Shown here piece after piece: positions 18,897 to 28,480 of a DNA stretch of 64,000 bases (within the stretch, counting starts at the first letter, position 1; each line of letters starts with the position of its first letter). A program made the position numbers and the translations under genes. Source of the DNA: Bacillus cereus (GTDB lineage: Bacteria; Bacillota; Bacilli; Bacillales; Bacillaceae_G); assembly GCF_025917685.1 (NCBI RefSeq), contig NZ_CP089518.1, positions 155,001 to 219,000 on the forward strand, read 5' to 3'. A model generated the notes under the pieces. It had not been told where the DNA came from and did no database searches. It saw only the letters and a list, made by a program, of their open reading frames with translations.

Positions 18897-19805
18897 TTAT
18901 TTTAAGGTAATGGAAACATTCCCTTTTTTATGTCCGGTCTCTACGTACGTATGAGCCTCTGAAATTTCTTCTAGCGGGTAAGTTTTATCAATAACTGGTT
19001 TTAATTTTTCTTCTTCCGTTAGCATTTTTAGTAGAAGCATATCTTCTTTGCTTACTTTTGCCATCGTTCCGTTGACTGACACGTATTTACCGTTAGCTGT
19101 TAATGCACTCTTGCAATGGGATTTTTTAATTTTTCCAACTGCATCGAATATAATATCGTAGCGTTCATCTCGCTTTGTAAAATCTTCTTTCGTATAATCA
19201 ATTACGTGATTAGCTCCTAAAGATTGTACTAACTCAAAATTTGAATTGCTACAAACAGCTGTAACAGTCGCACCGAAATATTTAGCAAGTTGCACAGCAG
19301 CGGTACCTACTGATCCGGAAGCGCCATATATAAGTACTTGCTGTCCTTTTTTTATGTGTCCTTTTCTCAAAAAATGTAATGCTGAAGTGCCACCAAAAGG
19401 AATAACAGCAGCTTCTTCATATGTTAAATTGAGGGGCTTTAATGCTATCAATCCGCTTTCATGCACACATGTGTATTCAGCATAACCACCAACGTTCAGT
19501 CCTGTTAATGCAAAGACTGGGTCTCCTTTTTTAAATTGAGTTACATCCGTTCCTATTTCTTCAATTTCACCAGATAATTCTACACCGAGTATAGGCCTTC
19601 TCGGTGTTCTGAAACCTAATATAATTCGCATAGGAATCCAAAATAATAGGGGGCTAGAAAAGCTCCGCATTCTACAATCTCCAGTAGTTACACTTGTTGC
19701 GTGAATCTTAACTAATACTTCATTCTTTTTAGGAGTAGGTTTCTTTACGTCTTGAAGCTTGAGAACGTTAGGTGGCCCGTATTTTGTGCAAATAATTGCT
19801 TTCAT
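18897..19805 (-). CDS. Quinone-oxidoreductase-like NADP-dependent alcohol dehydrogenase (MDR)
   Basis: A 302-aa medium-chain dehydrogenase/reductase without structural zinc Cys residues, close to the zeta-crystallin/quinone reductase group. The Rossmann motif reads GASGSVGTAAVQLAKYFGA near residue 150. GVELSGEIEEIGTDVTQFKKGD is typical of the catalytic domain. The ATG at 19805 follows AGGAGGTTGCT; the frame is open 20 codons further without a ribosome-binding site. Confidence 0.87.
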   Translation of the reverse strand: MKAIICTKYGPPNVLKLQDVKKPTPKKNEVLVKIHATSVTTGDCRMRSFSSPLLFWIPMRIILGFRTPRRPILGVELSGEIEEIGTDVTQFKKGDPVFALTGLNVGGYAEYTCVHESGLIALKPLNLTYEEAAVIPFGGTSALHFLRKGHIKKGQQVLIYGASGSVGTAAVQLAKYFGATVTAVCSNSNFELVQSLGANHVIDYTKEDFTKRDERYDIIFDAVGKIKKSHCKSALTANGKYVSVNGTMAKVSKEDMLLLKMLTEEEKLKPVIDKTYPLEEISEAHTYVETGHKKGNVSITLK

Positions 19806-20005
19806 AGCAACCTCCTGAATAAAGTTATTTTCCTCTACATCATATTTAAATTTTTTTAAAATCATGCTTATGGTTTCACTTCATAGTAAGTAAAAGAAGG
19901 ATAGTTCTTTTTTACAGTGTAGTATTTTCCTTTTAAAAAAGTAGGTACAATAAAAATAGAGAGAAGTACTAGTGAGATTAGAATTTCAAACGAGGAGAGT
20001 GCCAT

Positions 20006-21442
20006 TTGAAAAAAAGAAAGATAGCAGTTGTTATTGTAGCGTATACAGTGTTGCTCGCGACATCTATATATACATACAAAGAGCAACTGGATCATCCTAT
20101 TATGAGTGATGTAGGAAAGTTACTTCCAACGAAAATTAAACGTGTTGAAAATGCTGAGGATGAAAATTCATTTAAAAAATTAGTGCAAGATGCAAATGCT
20201 TCTGGAGAGAAGATTTCTATTGCAGGTATGCAACATAGCCAAGGCGGACAGACGTATTATCCGAACGGCACGATGCTTGATATGAAGGGCTATAATGAAA
20301 TATTAGAGTTTGATCCGGAGAAAAAGAGGATTAGGGTACAAAGCGGTGTCACATGGAATGACATTCAAAAGAAAATCAATCCATATGGTCTTGCAGTTCA
20401 AGTGATGCAATCTCAAAATATTTTTACTGTTGGTGGTTCATTAAGTGTAAATGTACATGGGCGTGATATTCGTCATGAAGCATTGATTGATACAGTAGAG
20501 TCGTTCAGATTGTTAATGGCAGATGGTACGGTACGTAATGTAAGTAGAGAAGAAAATGTGGACTTGCTTCCGTATGTAATTGGGGGATACGGATTGTTTG
20601 GTGTAATTTTAGATGTGACGCTAAAGTTAACTAATGATGAATTATATGAAACGCATACGAGGGTACTAGACTATAAGGAATATTCTTCGTATTTTAAGGA
20701 GAAGGTGAAGAAGGCTGAGAATATACGTATGCATTTAGCGCGTATTTCTGTTGCACCAAAGTCGTTCTTGAAAGAAATGTATGTGACGGATTATGTATTG
20801 GCAGAAGATCAGCAGAAGCTGGGAGAATACAGCGAATTAAAGGAAGAAAATATTATAGCCGCACCGAAGTTTTTGCTTGGATTATCGCGTTATAGTGATT
20901 GGGGAAAGAATGCATTTTGGGATATACAAAGAAGTTATTTTGAACGTACAGATGGTAAGTATGAAACTCGAAATAATGTAATGAGATCTGATAGTGCTTT
21001 TATGGAATATGATAATCCGAACTTGACCGAAGTTTTACAAGAGTACTTTGTACCAATAGATAGTTTTGCAGAGTATATAGATGATTTACGAAGTGTTTTA
21101 AATGAAGAGGAATTAAATCTTCTTAACATTACAATCCGCTATGTAGAAAAGAATGAGAATGCGGTGCTATCTTATGCGAAAGATGATATGTTTGCGCTTG
21201 TATTTTTAATTAATCAAGGGCGTTCTGAGGATGAAATAAAGAAAACAAAAGTGGTCATTCAGAAGATGATTGATGTTACTTTAAAGCATAATGGAAGTTA
21301 TTATTTACCGTATTATTCTTATCCGGAAAAGGAGCAACTAAAGGAAGCATATCCTCGTATAGAAGAATTCCTTCAGAAGAAGAAGGAAGTAGACCCAGAG
21401 GAACGATTTGTGAATTTATTTTATAAGGAGTATAGCAAATGA
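20006..21442 (+). CDS. Membrane-anchored FAD-binding oxidoreductase
   Basis: A 478-aa oxidase of the FAD_binding_4 (vanillyl-alcohol oxidase/PCMH) fold. An N-terminal transmembrane anchor lies at about residues 5-22. The FAD loop is SIAGMQHSQGG near 70, followed by RVQSGVTWNDIQ and GGSLSVNVHGRDI. It starts with TTG, eight nt after GAGGAG. Its stop overlaps the ATG of the next gene (ATGA), so the two are coupled. The substrate is unknown; related proteins include sugar-lactone and alditol oxidases. Confidence 0.85.
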   Translation: MKKRKIAVVIVAYTVLLATSIYTYKEQLDHPIMSDVGKLLPTKIKRVENAEDENSFKKLVQDANASGEKISIAGMQHSQGGQTYYPNGTMLDMKGYNEILEFDPEKKRIRVQSGVTWNDIQKKINPYGLAVQVMQSQNIFTVGGSLSVNVHGRDIRHEALIDTVESFRLLMADGTVRNVSREENVDLLPYVIGGYGLFGVILDVTLKLTNDELYETHTRVLDYKEYSSYFKEKVKKAENIRMHLARISVAPKSFLKEMYVTDYVLAEDQQKLGEYSELKEENIIAAPKFLLGLSRYSDWGKNAFWDIQRSYFERTDGKYETRNNVMRSDSAFMEYDNPNLTEVLQEYFVPIDSFAEYIDDLRSVLNEEELNLLNITIRYVEKNENAVLSYAKDDMFALVFLINQGRSEDEIKKTKVVIQKMIDVTLKHNGSYYLPYYSYPEKEQLKEAYPRIEEFLQKKKEVDPEERFVNLFYKEYSK

Positions 21443-21972
21443 CATATAGAAGATTTGTAGCGTCACAAAGCATAATCATGATGGCGGGAAGTATGGTATT
21501 TCCTTTTTACATTCTATTGCTTCGAAATGTTGGGAATAGCTTCTCGCAATTTGGCTGGGCGTACGGTTTATTTGCCTTAACTTCAGCTCTAGTATATCCG
21601 TTAGTTGGAAGAATCTCTGATAGAGTAGGTGATAGAAAGTTATTAATTATATACGCTTGGTCCATGGCTATATTAATGCTTTGTTTTCCTATTGCAACAG
21701 AGGTTTGGCACGTATACATTCTCCAAATTTTAATGGGTATTTTAGGTGCTGTGCAGCGCAATACGGAGAAGACATCATTAGCACGAAAGGTAGCGCATAA
21801 GGAAGCTGGTTACGAAATTGGGAAATACCATGTATGGACATCGATTGGTGGCGGGGTAGCTATAATTGCAACTGGTTACTTAGTGGATTTCTTTACGATA
21901 GGGACTATCTTTTATATTGCTTCAGTTTTATATGTAGTGAGTGGATTTGTACTAAGTCGCAGTGATAAGTAA
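21439..21972 (+). CDS. Half-size MFS transporter-like membrane protein
   Basis: A 177-aa protein with about five or six hydrophobic helices matching one half of a major facilitator protein. The cytoplasmic loop motif GRISDRVGDRK lies between helices 2 and 3. Usual MFS proteins have about 400 aa, so this is either a truncated gene or a half-transporter that dimerises. The frame ends cleanly with SRSDK and no continuing MFS frame was seen before the next gene. It overlaps the FAD oxidase gene by 4 nt. Confidence 0.75.
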   Translation: MTYRRFVASQSIIMMAGSMVFPFYILLLRNVGNSFSQFGWAYGLFALTSALVYPLVGRISDRVGDRKLLIIYAWSMAILMLCFPIATEVWHVYILQILMGILGAVQRNTEKTSLARKVAHKEAGYEIGKYHVWTSIGGGVAIIATGYLVDFFTIGTIFYIASVLYVVSGFVLSRSDK

Positions 21973-22053
21973 TTAAAAGTATTTCTATTCCCATTTTTAC
22001 CTGATTAACCTTTATTTGTTATACTGAAAGGGAAGACAAAAGAAAAGGGGACA

Positions 22054-23781
22054 TTGCCTTTGATGAAATTTATAGTTTTAGCTATTCTCACTTTGTTTTT
22101 GATTCCATGGACTAGAAGCGGTAATAAAATTCGCGCGGTGGATAAAGGAGGAAATGAGAAAGTTGTAAAGGGTAAGAAATCATCTATTTTAGTTATTCCT
22201 GTTTTATTTTGGATAGGTATTGCAATCTATGAATATTTCTGGCTAATTGATGATCGAGCAGATTCTATTCTTACTCATTATTCTGTTGCAGTAGCGATTT
22301 TAATTGGGCTTGTTTTATTTTCACAAGAGCAGGTAGGGAAATTAGAAGGTATGTTAAAAGGACTTCTAATGTTTGTTTTACTCGCAAGTTACGGCTATTT
22401 TGGTTATTTGCACGATATAGTAATCTCGCAAAAGAAATATGATTCGGTCGTGAAGGTAGAGAAAGATATTTCAGAGCCATTTACTGAAAATGACCAACCG
22501 TTTACAGTTCCGCCTAAAACAGCGGAAAATAAAATGAAAAAGGTATTTGGTGATATTCCAAAAGTAGCTTATTTTGAGCTAGGGGAATTAACGCCACAAA
22601 TGGTAAATGGTGAAGCCTTGTATGTAGCACCGATAGAAGTTTCGGGATTTTTTAAAGCACGTAAAGCGGAAACAATTCCAGGTTACGTAACAATGTCAGG
22701 TACAAATCCTGATGCGGAAGCGAAATTACATCTTGGATATAAAATGAAGTATGTACCAAGCATGTTTTTCGGTAATAAATTAGAACGTGTCGTTCGAAAA
22801 GCGGAGCCAAATTTAATTTTTAAAGGGAAACCAAAATTTGAAGTTGATGACAAAGGAAAACCGTATTATACAATGACATACGGTGAGTTTATTTCAGGAA
22901 GATCCGGGTTTGAAGTAGAAGGCGTTGTCGTTGTTGATGCACAATCAGGTGATGTGAAACGATATGATAAAGGGAATGCCCCTAAATTCGTTGATGGTGT
23001 ATTAAATCATGAAACAGCATCTACGTTAAATACGTACTTCGGAAAATATATTCACGGATTTTGGAATACGAAATTCTCACAAACTGACATGAAGATTCCG
23101 ACTGAGTGGGGGACGAAGGAAGGCGTTACGCCAATCTTCGGAAAGGATGGTAAACTGTATTACTTTACAGACTTTACCTCTCCGAAAGAAGGAGTAGATT
23201 CTGCTCTCGGTTACTCATTAGTTGATGCACGTACAGGAAAGTTGTATTACTATAACGGAAAAGAAGTGAAGGGAATTATGGACGGTTCGGCTGCTACAGA
23301 AGTAGTAGATAATTCCTTTAAGAGAGAGAAATGGCATGGAACAATGCCAGTTATTTATAACGTATACGGTAAACCTTCTTGGATTGTACCAGTTATTGAT
23401 GACGGCGGATTAGTACGTGCTCATACTGTTATATATGCTTCTAATGCAAAAGTGTTTGCGTCAGGTTCGACGCAAAAAGAAGCACTTGAGAACTATAAAA
23501 ATGCGCTAAGCGGAAGTGGTGATTCATTTAGACCGACTTCAAATGGGAAAGAAGCGCAAAAAGAAGGTACTGTACAACGTGTGTATAAAGAAAAATCAGG
23601 TGAAAATACGATTGTGTACGTACTATTAGAAAACGAGCAAAAAGTATTTATGGTACCGGCGAAGAAATTCCCATATGCAATGTTTACAGAAGTAGGAGAT
23701 CCAATTCAAATCACATATTTAGACACAGGAGAAATGATGGCATCTGTATCTAAATTTACAAATAGTAATTTGAAAAAGTAA
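22054..23781 (+). CDS. Large membrane protein of unknown function
   Basis: A protein of about 575 aa with four hydrophobic segments in the first 130 residues and a long hydrophilic, probably extracytoplasmic domain. That domain contains two similar units with Tyr/Gly-rich turns (YYTMTYGEFISGRSGFEVEG; GYSLVDARTGKLYYYNG), reminiscent of PepSY-like folds. I do not recognise the family. The start is uncertain: TTG at 22054, TTG at 22060 or ATG at 22063, all after AAAAGGGG. It is a single gene closed by a strong terminator. Confidence 0.75.
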   Translation: MPLMKFIVLAILTLFLIPWTRSGNKIRAVDKGGNEKVVKGKKSSILVIPVLFWIGIAIYEYFWLIDDRADSILTHYSVAVAILIGLVLFSQEQVGKLEGMLKGLLMFVLLASYGYFGYLHDIVISQKKYDSVVKVEKDISEPFTENDQPFTVPPKTAENKMKKVFGDIPKVAYFELGELTPQMVNGEALYVAPIEVSGFFKARKAETIPGYVTMSGTNPDAEAKLHLGYKMKYVPSMFFGNKLERVVRKAEPNLIFKGKPKFEVDDKGKPYYTMTYGEFISGRSGFEVEGVVVVDAQSGDVKRYDKGNAPKFVDGVLNHETASTLNTYFGKYIHGFWNTKFSQTDMKIPTEWGTKEGVTPIFGKDGKLYYFTDFTSPKEGVDSALGYSLVDARTGKLYYYNGKEVKGIMDGSAATEVVDNSFKREKWHGTMPVIYNVYGKPSWIVPVIDDGGLVRAHTVIYASNAKVFASGSTQKEALENYKNALSGSGDSFRPTSNGKEAQKEGTVQRVYKEKSGENTIVYVLLENEQKVFMVPAKKFPYAMFTEVGDPIQITYLDTGEMMASVSKFTNSNLKK

Positions 23782-23808
23782 AGCGATAGAGATTCTATCG
23801 CTTTTTTT
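23781..23808 (+). terminator. Terminator after the large membrane protein gene
   Basis: A 9-bp stem (AAGCGATAG / CTATCGCTT) with a 5-nt loop and a seven-T run, directly at the stop codon. Confidence 0.9.
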
Positions 23809-23837
23809 ACATTATTAAACAGGAAAATACGGTATAC

Positions 23838-23872
23838 TTGACGTATATTTATGTTGTAACTATAATTGTTAC
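23838..23872 (+). promoter_or_regulatory. Promoter of the Bcr/CflA gene with a small palindrome at the -10
   Basis: TTGACG (23838-23843), 17 bp, TATAAT (23861-23866). GTAAC-N7-GTTAC (23856-23872) brackets the -10 and could be an operator. Confidence 0.6.
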
Positions 23873-23907
23873 GATTCGATATTTATATGAAAGGGTGAAT
23901 AGAAAAA

Positions 23908-25158
23908 GTGAATGGAGTTAATCACGAAGTATATAAACCTGTAAAGACAAACAGGTTATGGATGATTCTTGTATTAGGGACACTTACGGCAATTGGGCCA
24001 TTATCGATTGATATGTATTTGCCTTCTTTACCAAAATTAACGGATGATTTACAAACTGGAGCATCCCTCGCACAGCTTACATTGACAGCTTGTTTACTTG
24101 GGCTTTCAGTGGGACAATTATTTGTTGGTTCAATTAGTGATATTTACGGAAGACGCAAACCTCTTATTATCGCTCTTATTATTTATGTTGCTTCTTCTTT
24201 ACTTTGTGCTGTTGCACCATCGATTTGGAGTTTAGTGCTTTTACGTTTCTTACAAGGTGCTTCAGGATCTGCTGGTATCGTTATATCACGTGCAATGGTA
24301 CGTGATATGTATTCTGGTTCTGAAATGACAAAGTTTTTCTCACTGCTTATGTTAGTAAACGGAGCAGCGCCTATTTTGGCACCGATTATCGGGGGACAAT
24401 TATTACAGTTCACATCATGGCGCGGCGTTTTTATCGTTCTTGGAGCAATTAGTGTATTCATGCTAATATCAGCTACTTTCGTATTACGTGAAACATTGCC
24501 CCCTGAAGAAAGAGAGACGGGTGGATTATCAGGAACGCTTGCAACATACGGAAAGCTTCTGAAAGATCGTTTATTTATGGGGTATGCATTGTCGCAAGGA
24601 TTAGTAACAGCTGCAATGTTTGCTTATATTTCTGGTTCACCGTTCGTGTTGCAAAATATATACGGGGCATCACCACAACAGTTTAGTTTGTTCTTTGCAA
24701 TTAACGGTATCGGTATTATTATTGCTAGCCAAGTTACTGGCCGATTAGCGGGGAAAGTTAATGAGAAGACTTTATTTGTTTCCGGTATTATTATTGCGGC
24801 TGTTGGCGGCCTATCGTTACTACTTACAATTGTATTAGGAATAGGGTTAATCGGTGTTTTATGTTCGCTATTCCTTGTTGTATCAAGTGTTGGGGTTGTA
24901 TCAACAACTGGCTTCTCATTAGCGATGAGAAATCAAAAACAGGCTGCAGGAACAGCATCAGCTTTACTAGGATTATTACAGTTCATCTCAGGAGCACTTG
25001 TAGCGCCGCTAGTAGGTATTGGTGGAAGCAATACCGCACTTCCTATGGGTGTTGTTATAGCTCTTTGTGAAATTGGTGCTGTGTTATGTTATTTATTCAT
25101 GGCAAAAAGAAGTGAAAAGCAGTTTGAACTGCAACAAAAACAAAATTTAGAGGCTTAA
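23908..25158 (+). CDS. Bcr/CflA-family multidrug efflux MFS transporter
   Basis: A 416-aa, 12-helix major facilitator protein of the DHA1 drug:proton antiporter group. Family features are the N-terminal GPLSIDMYLPSLP, the loop motif GSISDIYGRRKPL, and motif C-like GAAPILAPIIGG. Members export bicyclomycin, chloramphenicol-type and other compounds. It starts with GTG after AAAGGGTGA. Monocistronic. Confidence 0.92.
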   Translation: MNGVNHEVYKPVKTNRLWMILVLGTLTAIGPLSIDMYLPSLPKLTDDLQTGASLAQLTLTACLLGLSVGQLFVGSISDIYGRRKPLIIALIIYVASSLLCAVAPSIWSLVLLRFLQGASGSAGIVISRAMVRDMYSGSEMTKFFSLLMLVNGAAPILAPIIGGQLLQFTSWRGVFIVLGAISVFMLISATFVLRETLPPEERETGGLSGTLATYGKLLKDRLFMGYALSQGLVTAAMFAYISGSPFVLQNIYGASPQQFSLFFAINGIGIIIASQVTGRLAGKVNEKTLFVSGIIIAAVGGLSLLLTIVLGIGLIGVLCSLFLVVSSVGVVSTTGFSLAMRNQKQAAGTASALLGLLQFISGALVAPLVGIGGSNTALPMGVVIALCEIGAVLCYLFMAKRSEKQFELQQKQNLEA

Positions 25159-25160
25159 CA

Positions 25161-25205
25161 AAAAAGAGCTGATTCAAACATTTCTTTGAATCAGCTCTTT
25201 TTTTC
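25161..25205 (+). terminator. Terminator after the Bcr/CflA gene
   Basis: A stem of about 18 bp (AAAAGAGCTGATTCAAA / TTTGAATCAGCTCTTTT) with a T-run. Confidence 0.92.
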
Positions 25206-25390
25206 ATTTCTTTGAAATAACCCATGCAAAAGTTACTTGCATAAAGTGACGATACTGTGACAAAAATGTGGGTATATATATTAAGGAATCATCTTAAGTA
25301 CAAAATTTAGGATGTTCTCGGTATAATAAAACAAGTGGAGATAAAAGAAACTATAATTAGAAGTAGCTGTAGATAAAAGGAGAATTAAAG

Positions 25391-25894
25391 ATGAAGAAGG
25401 TTTTGGGTATTGCTGTAATGGGAGGTATGCTCCTTCTAGCAGGATGTAATGGGAATAAAGAAGCGAAAGAACCGAAAGAAAAGGTGGAGCAATCTACTGA
25501 ACAGACAGAAGATATGAAAGTGTATCAAGAGGTACATGAAAAGTATGATGCAAAAATGAACAAAGAAATTAATAAAGCGTTACAGTTATTTGAAGTGGCA
25601 AAAGAAAAGGGCGGTAAGGAAATAACTAATGCTAAATATAAGGAAGACGTGAAACAGGTAACAACGGGCATGTTAGAAGATATTGATCATATGCGTAAAG
25701 AAATTCGTGTTCCGAAGTCGAAAGAACAGGAACATGAATTATATGTTGGTTTCTTAAATGAATCAGAACAATCAATGAAAAAATTGCAGAAGTTAGCAGA
25801 AGAAGAAGACTCCTCGTTGATTCGTGATATAGAAATTAATTTTGCAACAGCATCGACATACTATAAACGTTTTCAAACAGAGGCCCAAAAATAA
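25391..25894 (+). CDS. Small lipoprotein of unknown function
   Basis: A 167-aa lipoprotein: signal peptide with lipobox LLLAGC (Cys near residue 19), a Lys/Glu-rich linker, then a mainly helical domain (about 45-165) rich in charged heptads. I do not recognise a named family. AAAAGGAG precedes the ATG. It is followed by a terminator shared with the converging small gene. Confidence 0.8.
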   Translation: MKKVLGIAVMGGMLLLAGCNGNKEAKEPKEKVEQSTEQTEDMKVYQEVHEKYDAKMNKEINKALQLFEVAKEKGGKEITNAKYKEDVKQVTTGMLEDIDHMRKEIRVPKSKEQEHELYVGFLNESEQSMKKLQKLAEEEDSSLIRDIEINFATASTYYKRFQTEAQK

Positions 25895-25922
25895 CCTTGC
25901 GCATGCGCAAGGTTATTTTTTC
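25891..25922. terminator. Terminator between converging genes
   Basis: A 12-bp perfect inverted repeat (ATAACCTTGCGC / GCGCAAGGTTAT) with a T-run on the plus side. Confidence 0.88.
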
Positions 25923-26128
25923 TTCTTACCATCTCCATCTTCATCCTCGGATACTAATACTTTCTGTTCTTCGTGAAATTCTGAAATTGTTTGTCCAGTA
26001 ATATTATCGAATGGAGTATAAAAAGAAGTGATACGTTTTTTCTTAATGAAGAGTTTGTAGAAGCCGATGATGACGAGTATGACGATTGTTAATGGCAATC
26101 CTATGCTGGCTAGAAGTAAGGGATCCAT
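25913..26128 (-). CDS. Small membrane protein (DUF3951-like)
   Basis: A 71-aa protein with one N-terminal transmembrane helix (about 5-25) then KKKRITSFYTPFDNITGQT and an acidic-then-lysine tail. It resembles the DUF3951 small membrane proteins of the B. cereus group as I remember them; the function is unknown. AAAGGAGTT precedes the ATG. Confidence 0.7.
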   Translation of the reverse strand: MDPLLLASIGLPLTIVILVIIGFYKLFIKKKRITSFYTPFDNITGQTISEFHEEQKVLVSEDEDGDGKKKK

Positions 26129-26301
26129 CGTATAACTCCTTTAAAGTAATTAATTTTATTATAAGTTAAAATAGTGATTTTAAGAAATAACGCCATTAAA
26201 AACTGATTTTTCTAAATATATCCAATTTGATTGACTTTTCTTTTTTTCAGAATTATAATTCGAAATATACAATTTGAACCAAATAATAATATAGCAATTT
26301 A

Positions 26302-26460
26302 CTTATCCAGAGAGGTAGAGGGACTGGCCCTATGACACCTCAGCAGCGGGTTCTGTAAGATGAACACCGTGCTAATTCCAGCAAGCAAGTCTTGAAAGAT
26401 AAGTGATGGGCCTTTGTTTATTAAGCCTTGATCTTATTTTTTAAGATCAAGGCTTTTTGT
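26302..26460 (+). promoter_or_regulatory. SAM riboswitch (S-box) controlling the opp-type operon
   Basis: The core reads P1 strand CTTATC (26302-26307), AGAGGTAGAGGGACTGGCCC, TATGACACCTCAGCA, ACCGTGCTAATTCCAGCAAG and closing GATAAG (26398-26403). A terminator follows: AAGCCTTGATCTTA / TAAGATCAAGGCTT and T-run (26423-26460). The next gene is a peptide-type ABC permease, so the transporter is tied to methionine/SAM status. Confidence 0.95.
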
Positions 26461-26541
26461 ATTTTAAGAAGAGAAAAGGGAGTAATGGGAAAGATACGTC
26501 AATAAAACAAAGTAAATTTATGAGTTTAGGGGGTTATCAGA

Positions 26542-27459
26542 GTGTATGTTGTTAAAAAACTATCAGTTATGGTTTTCACATTATGGGTTATTACGACAGT
26601 GACATTTTTAATTATGCATATTATTCCGGGAGATCCATTTTCATCAGATGCGAAAATCTTTCCTGAAGAAGTGATACAAAATATGAGGGCGAAGTATCAT
26701 CTTGATGAACCGTTATGGAATCAATATGTTGCTTATTTAGACGGTGTAGTTCATTTTGACTTTGGTGAATCCGTTCAATCGACGGGGCAAGGCGTATCAG
26801 AGATTATAACGACAGGATTTGGTCCATCAGCAATTATTGGTCTACAAGCACTTGTTATTTCATTGTTAGTCGGGATTGCCGCAGGCACATTTGCCGCGCT
26901 ATATCATGGGAAAGTGATTGATTATAGTGTGAGCTTGCTTGCGATTCTCGGTATTTCTATTCCTAGTTTTATTTTAGCGCCACTATTTATACAAGTATTC
27001 GCCATCCAATTTGAATTACTACCAGTGGCGTCCTGGGGAACCTTCGAGCATACTGTATTACCTTCCTTCGCATTAGCGCTCGGGCCAATCGCGGTTATTA
27101 CAAGATTTGTTCGCTCTAATATGATTGAAGTGTTGCAGAGTGATTATATTAAGCTAGCGAGAGCGAAAGGTATACCAATTAAGAAAATCATTATAAGACA
27201 TGCTCTTAGAAATGCAATTGTTCCGGTACTTACATTTGTTGGCCCATTAATGGCTGGACTTTTAACAGGAACTTTCGTGATTGAAAAAATCTTTTCAATT
27301 CCTGGTCTAGGAAAATATTTTGTAGATAGTATTTTTAACCGAGATTATCCGGTAATTATGGGAACAACCATCTTCTATAGTGCGCTATTAATTATGTGTA
27401 TCTTTATTACAGATATCATTCATCGTATTGTTGATCCACGTATTCGTTCTATTACGTAA
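26542..27459 (+). CDS. Peptide ABC transporter permease (OppB/DppB type)
   Basis: A 305-aa permease with about six helices. IIPGDPF lies near the N-terminus and the ATPase-docking EAA loop reads DYIKLARAKGIPIKKIIIRHALRNA. It starts with GTG after TAGGGGG. First gene after the S-box; with the next four genes it forms a complete peptide-type importer, plausibly for methionine-containing peptides or a methionine precursor. Confidence 0.92.
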   Translation: MYVVKKLSVMVFTLWVITTVTFLIMHIIPGDPFSSDAKIFPEEVIQNMRAKYHLDEPLWNQYVAYLDGVVHFDFGESVQSTGQGVSEIITTGFGPSAIIGLQALVISLLVGIAAGTFAALYHGKVIDYSVSLLAILGISIPSFILAPLFIQVFAIQFELLPVASWGTFEHTVLPSFALALGPIAVITRFVRSNMIEVLQSDYIKLARAKGIPIKKIIIRHALRNAIVPVLTFVGPLMAGLLTGTFVIEKIFSIPGLGKYFVDSIFNRDYPVIMGTTIFYSALLIMCIFITDIIHRIVDPRIRSIT

Positions 27460-27475
27460 GGAGGGGAATATTTAA

Positions 27476-28480
27476 ATGGGGGCTTATGAAATTAATGACC
27501 AGTTATTAACGAATGAAGAGAAAAAAGAATTAACGATAAATAAAGATCAGCAAACAATTAGCCGAAAAAAGGAAGTGTTTCGCAAGTTTATATCAAATCC
27601 TATAGCAGTTTTAGGGGCTGTGACGTTATTACTAATTATTATTTTCTCGCTTATTGGCGAAAGTTTAACGTCATTTACTGCAAGTGAACAAGTAAAAGAA
27701 GCAACTAATTTACCGCCTAGTAGCGAGCATTGGTTCGGAACGGACGATTTAGGGAGAGATATTTGGGCGCGTACTTGGGCTGGTGGGAAAATTTCACTAA
27801 CAGTTGGATTGGTAGCAGCAGCTCTTGATATAGGGCTCGGTGTACTTATCGGAGGGTTTAGTGGATATGTGAGAGGGCGTAATCGTCTTGGAACGTTAAT
27901 TGATGAGTGGATTATAAGAGGAATTGAAGTGTTATACGGTATCCCATACTTATTAATTGTTATTTTACTATTAATCGTTATGAAACCAGGACTTTTTACA
28001 ATTATAATTGCCCTTGCGTTAACGGGATGGATTGGCATGGCACGTCTCATTAGAGCGCAAGTCTTGTCTTTAAAACAAAGAGAATTTGTTATCGCAGCAG
28101 AGCGATTAGGTACACCTCATATGAAAATTATATATGGGCATTTAATTCCAAACTTAACAGGGATTATTATCGTAAATTTATCATTTACCATTCCAGCAGC
28201 TATTTTCTCAGAATCATTTTTAAGCTTTATCGGACTTGGAGTACAATCACCAGCGGCAAGCTGGGGCACGATGACCAACGATGCACTTGGGACGTTACTA
28301 AGCGGAGAATGGTGGCAACTATTCTTCCCGGCAATCATGATTGCACTCATCATGTTCGCATTTAATGCAATTGGTGATGGTTTACAAGATGCGATTGATC
28401 CGAAAATCGTAAAACGTAATCGAAAGGAGAAAAAACATGGCGCAAATCTTATCTTTAGAAAACGTAACGTTGGCCGTTGA
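27476..28480 (+). CDS. Peptide ABC transporter permease (OppC/DppC type)
   Basis: A 334-aa partner permease. The OppC N-terminal domain is followed by the GTDDLGRDIWARTWAGG element typical of this subunit, then the EAA loop (EFVIAAERLGTPHMKIIYGHLIPN). AAGGAGGGGAA precedes the ATG. Its last 44 nt overlap the following ATPase gene in another frame. Confidence 0.92.
   Translation: MGAYEINDQLLTNEEKKELTINKDQQTISRKKEVFRKFISNPIAVLGAVTLLLIIIFSLIGESLTSFTASEQVKEATNLPPSSEHWFGTDDLGRDIWARTWAGGKISLTVGLVAAALDIGLGVLIGGFSGYVRGRNRLGTLIDEWIIRGIEVLYGIPYLLIVILLLIVMKPGLFTIIIALALTGWIGMARLIRAQVLSLKQREFVIAAERLGTPHMKIIYGHLIPNLTGIIIVNLSFTIPAAIFSESFLSFIGLGVQSPAASWGTMTNDALGTLLSGEWWQLFFPAIMIALIMFAFNAIGDGLQDAIDPKIVKRNRKEKKHGANLIFRKRNVGR

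Noticed and set aside
19868..20005. A minus-strand 45-codon frame with a plausible membrane helix, between the MDR dehydrogenase and FAD oxidase genes
   Set aside because: No convincing Shine-Dalgarno, and its promoter would have to lie inside the FAD oxidase gene. It stays a weak possibility.
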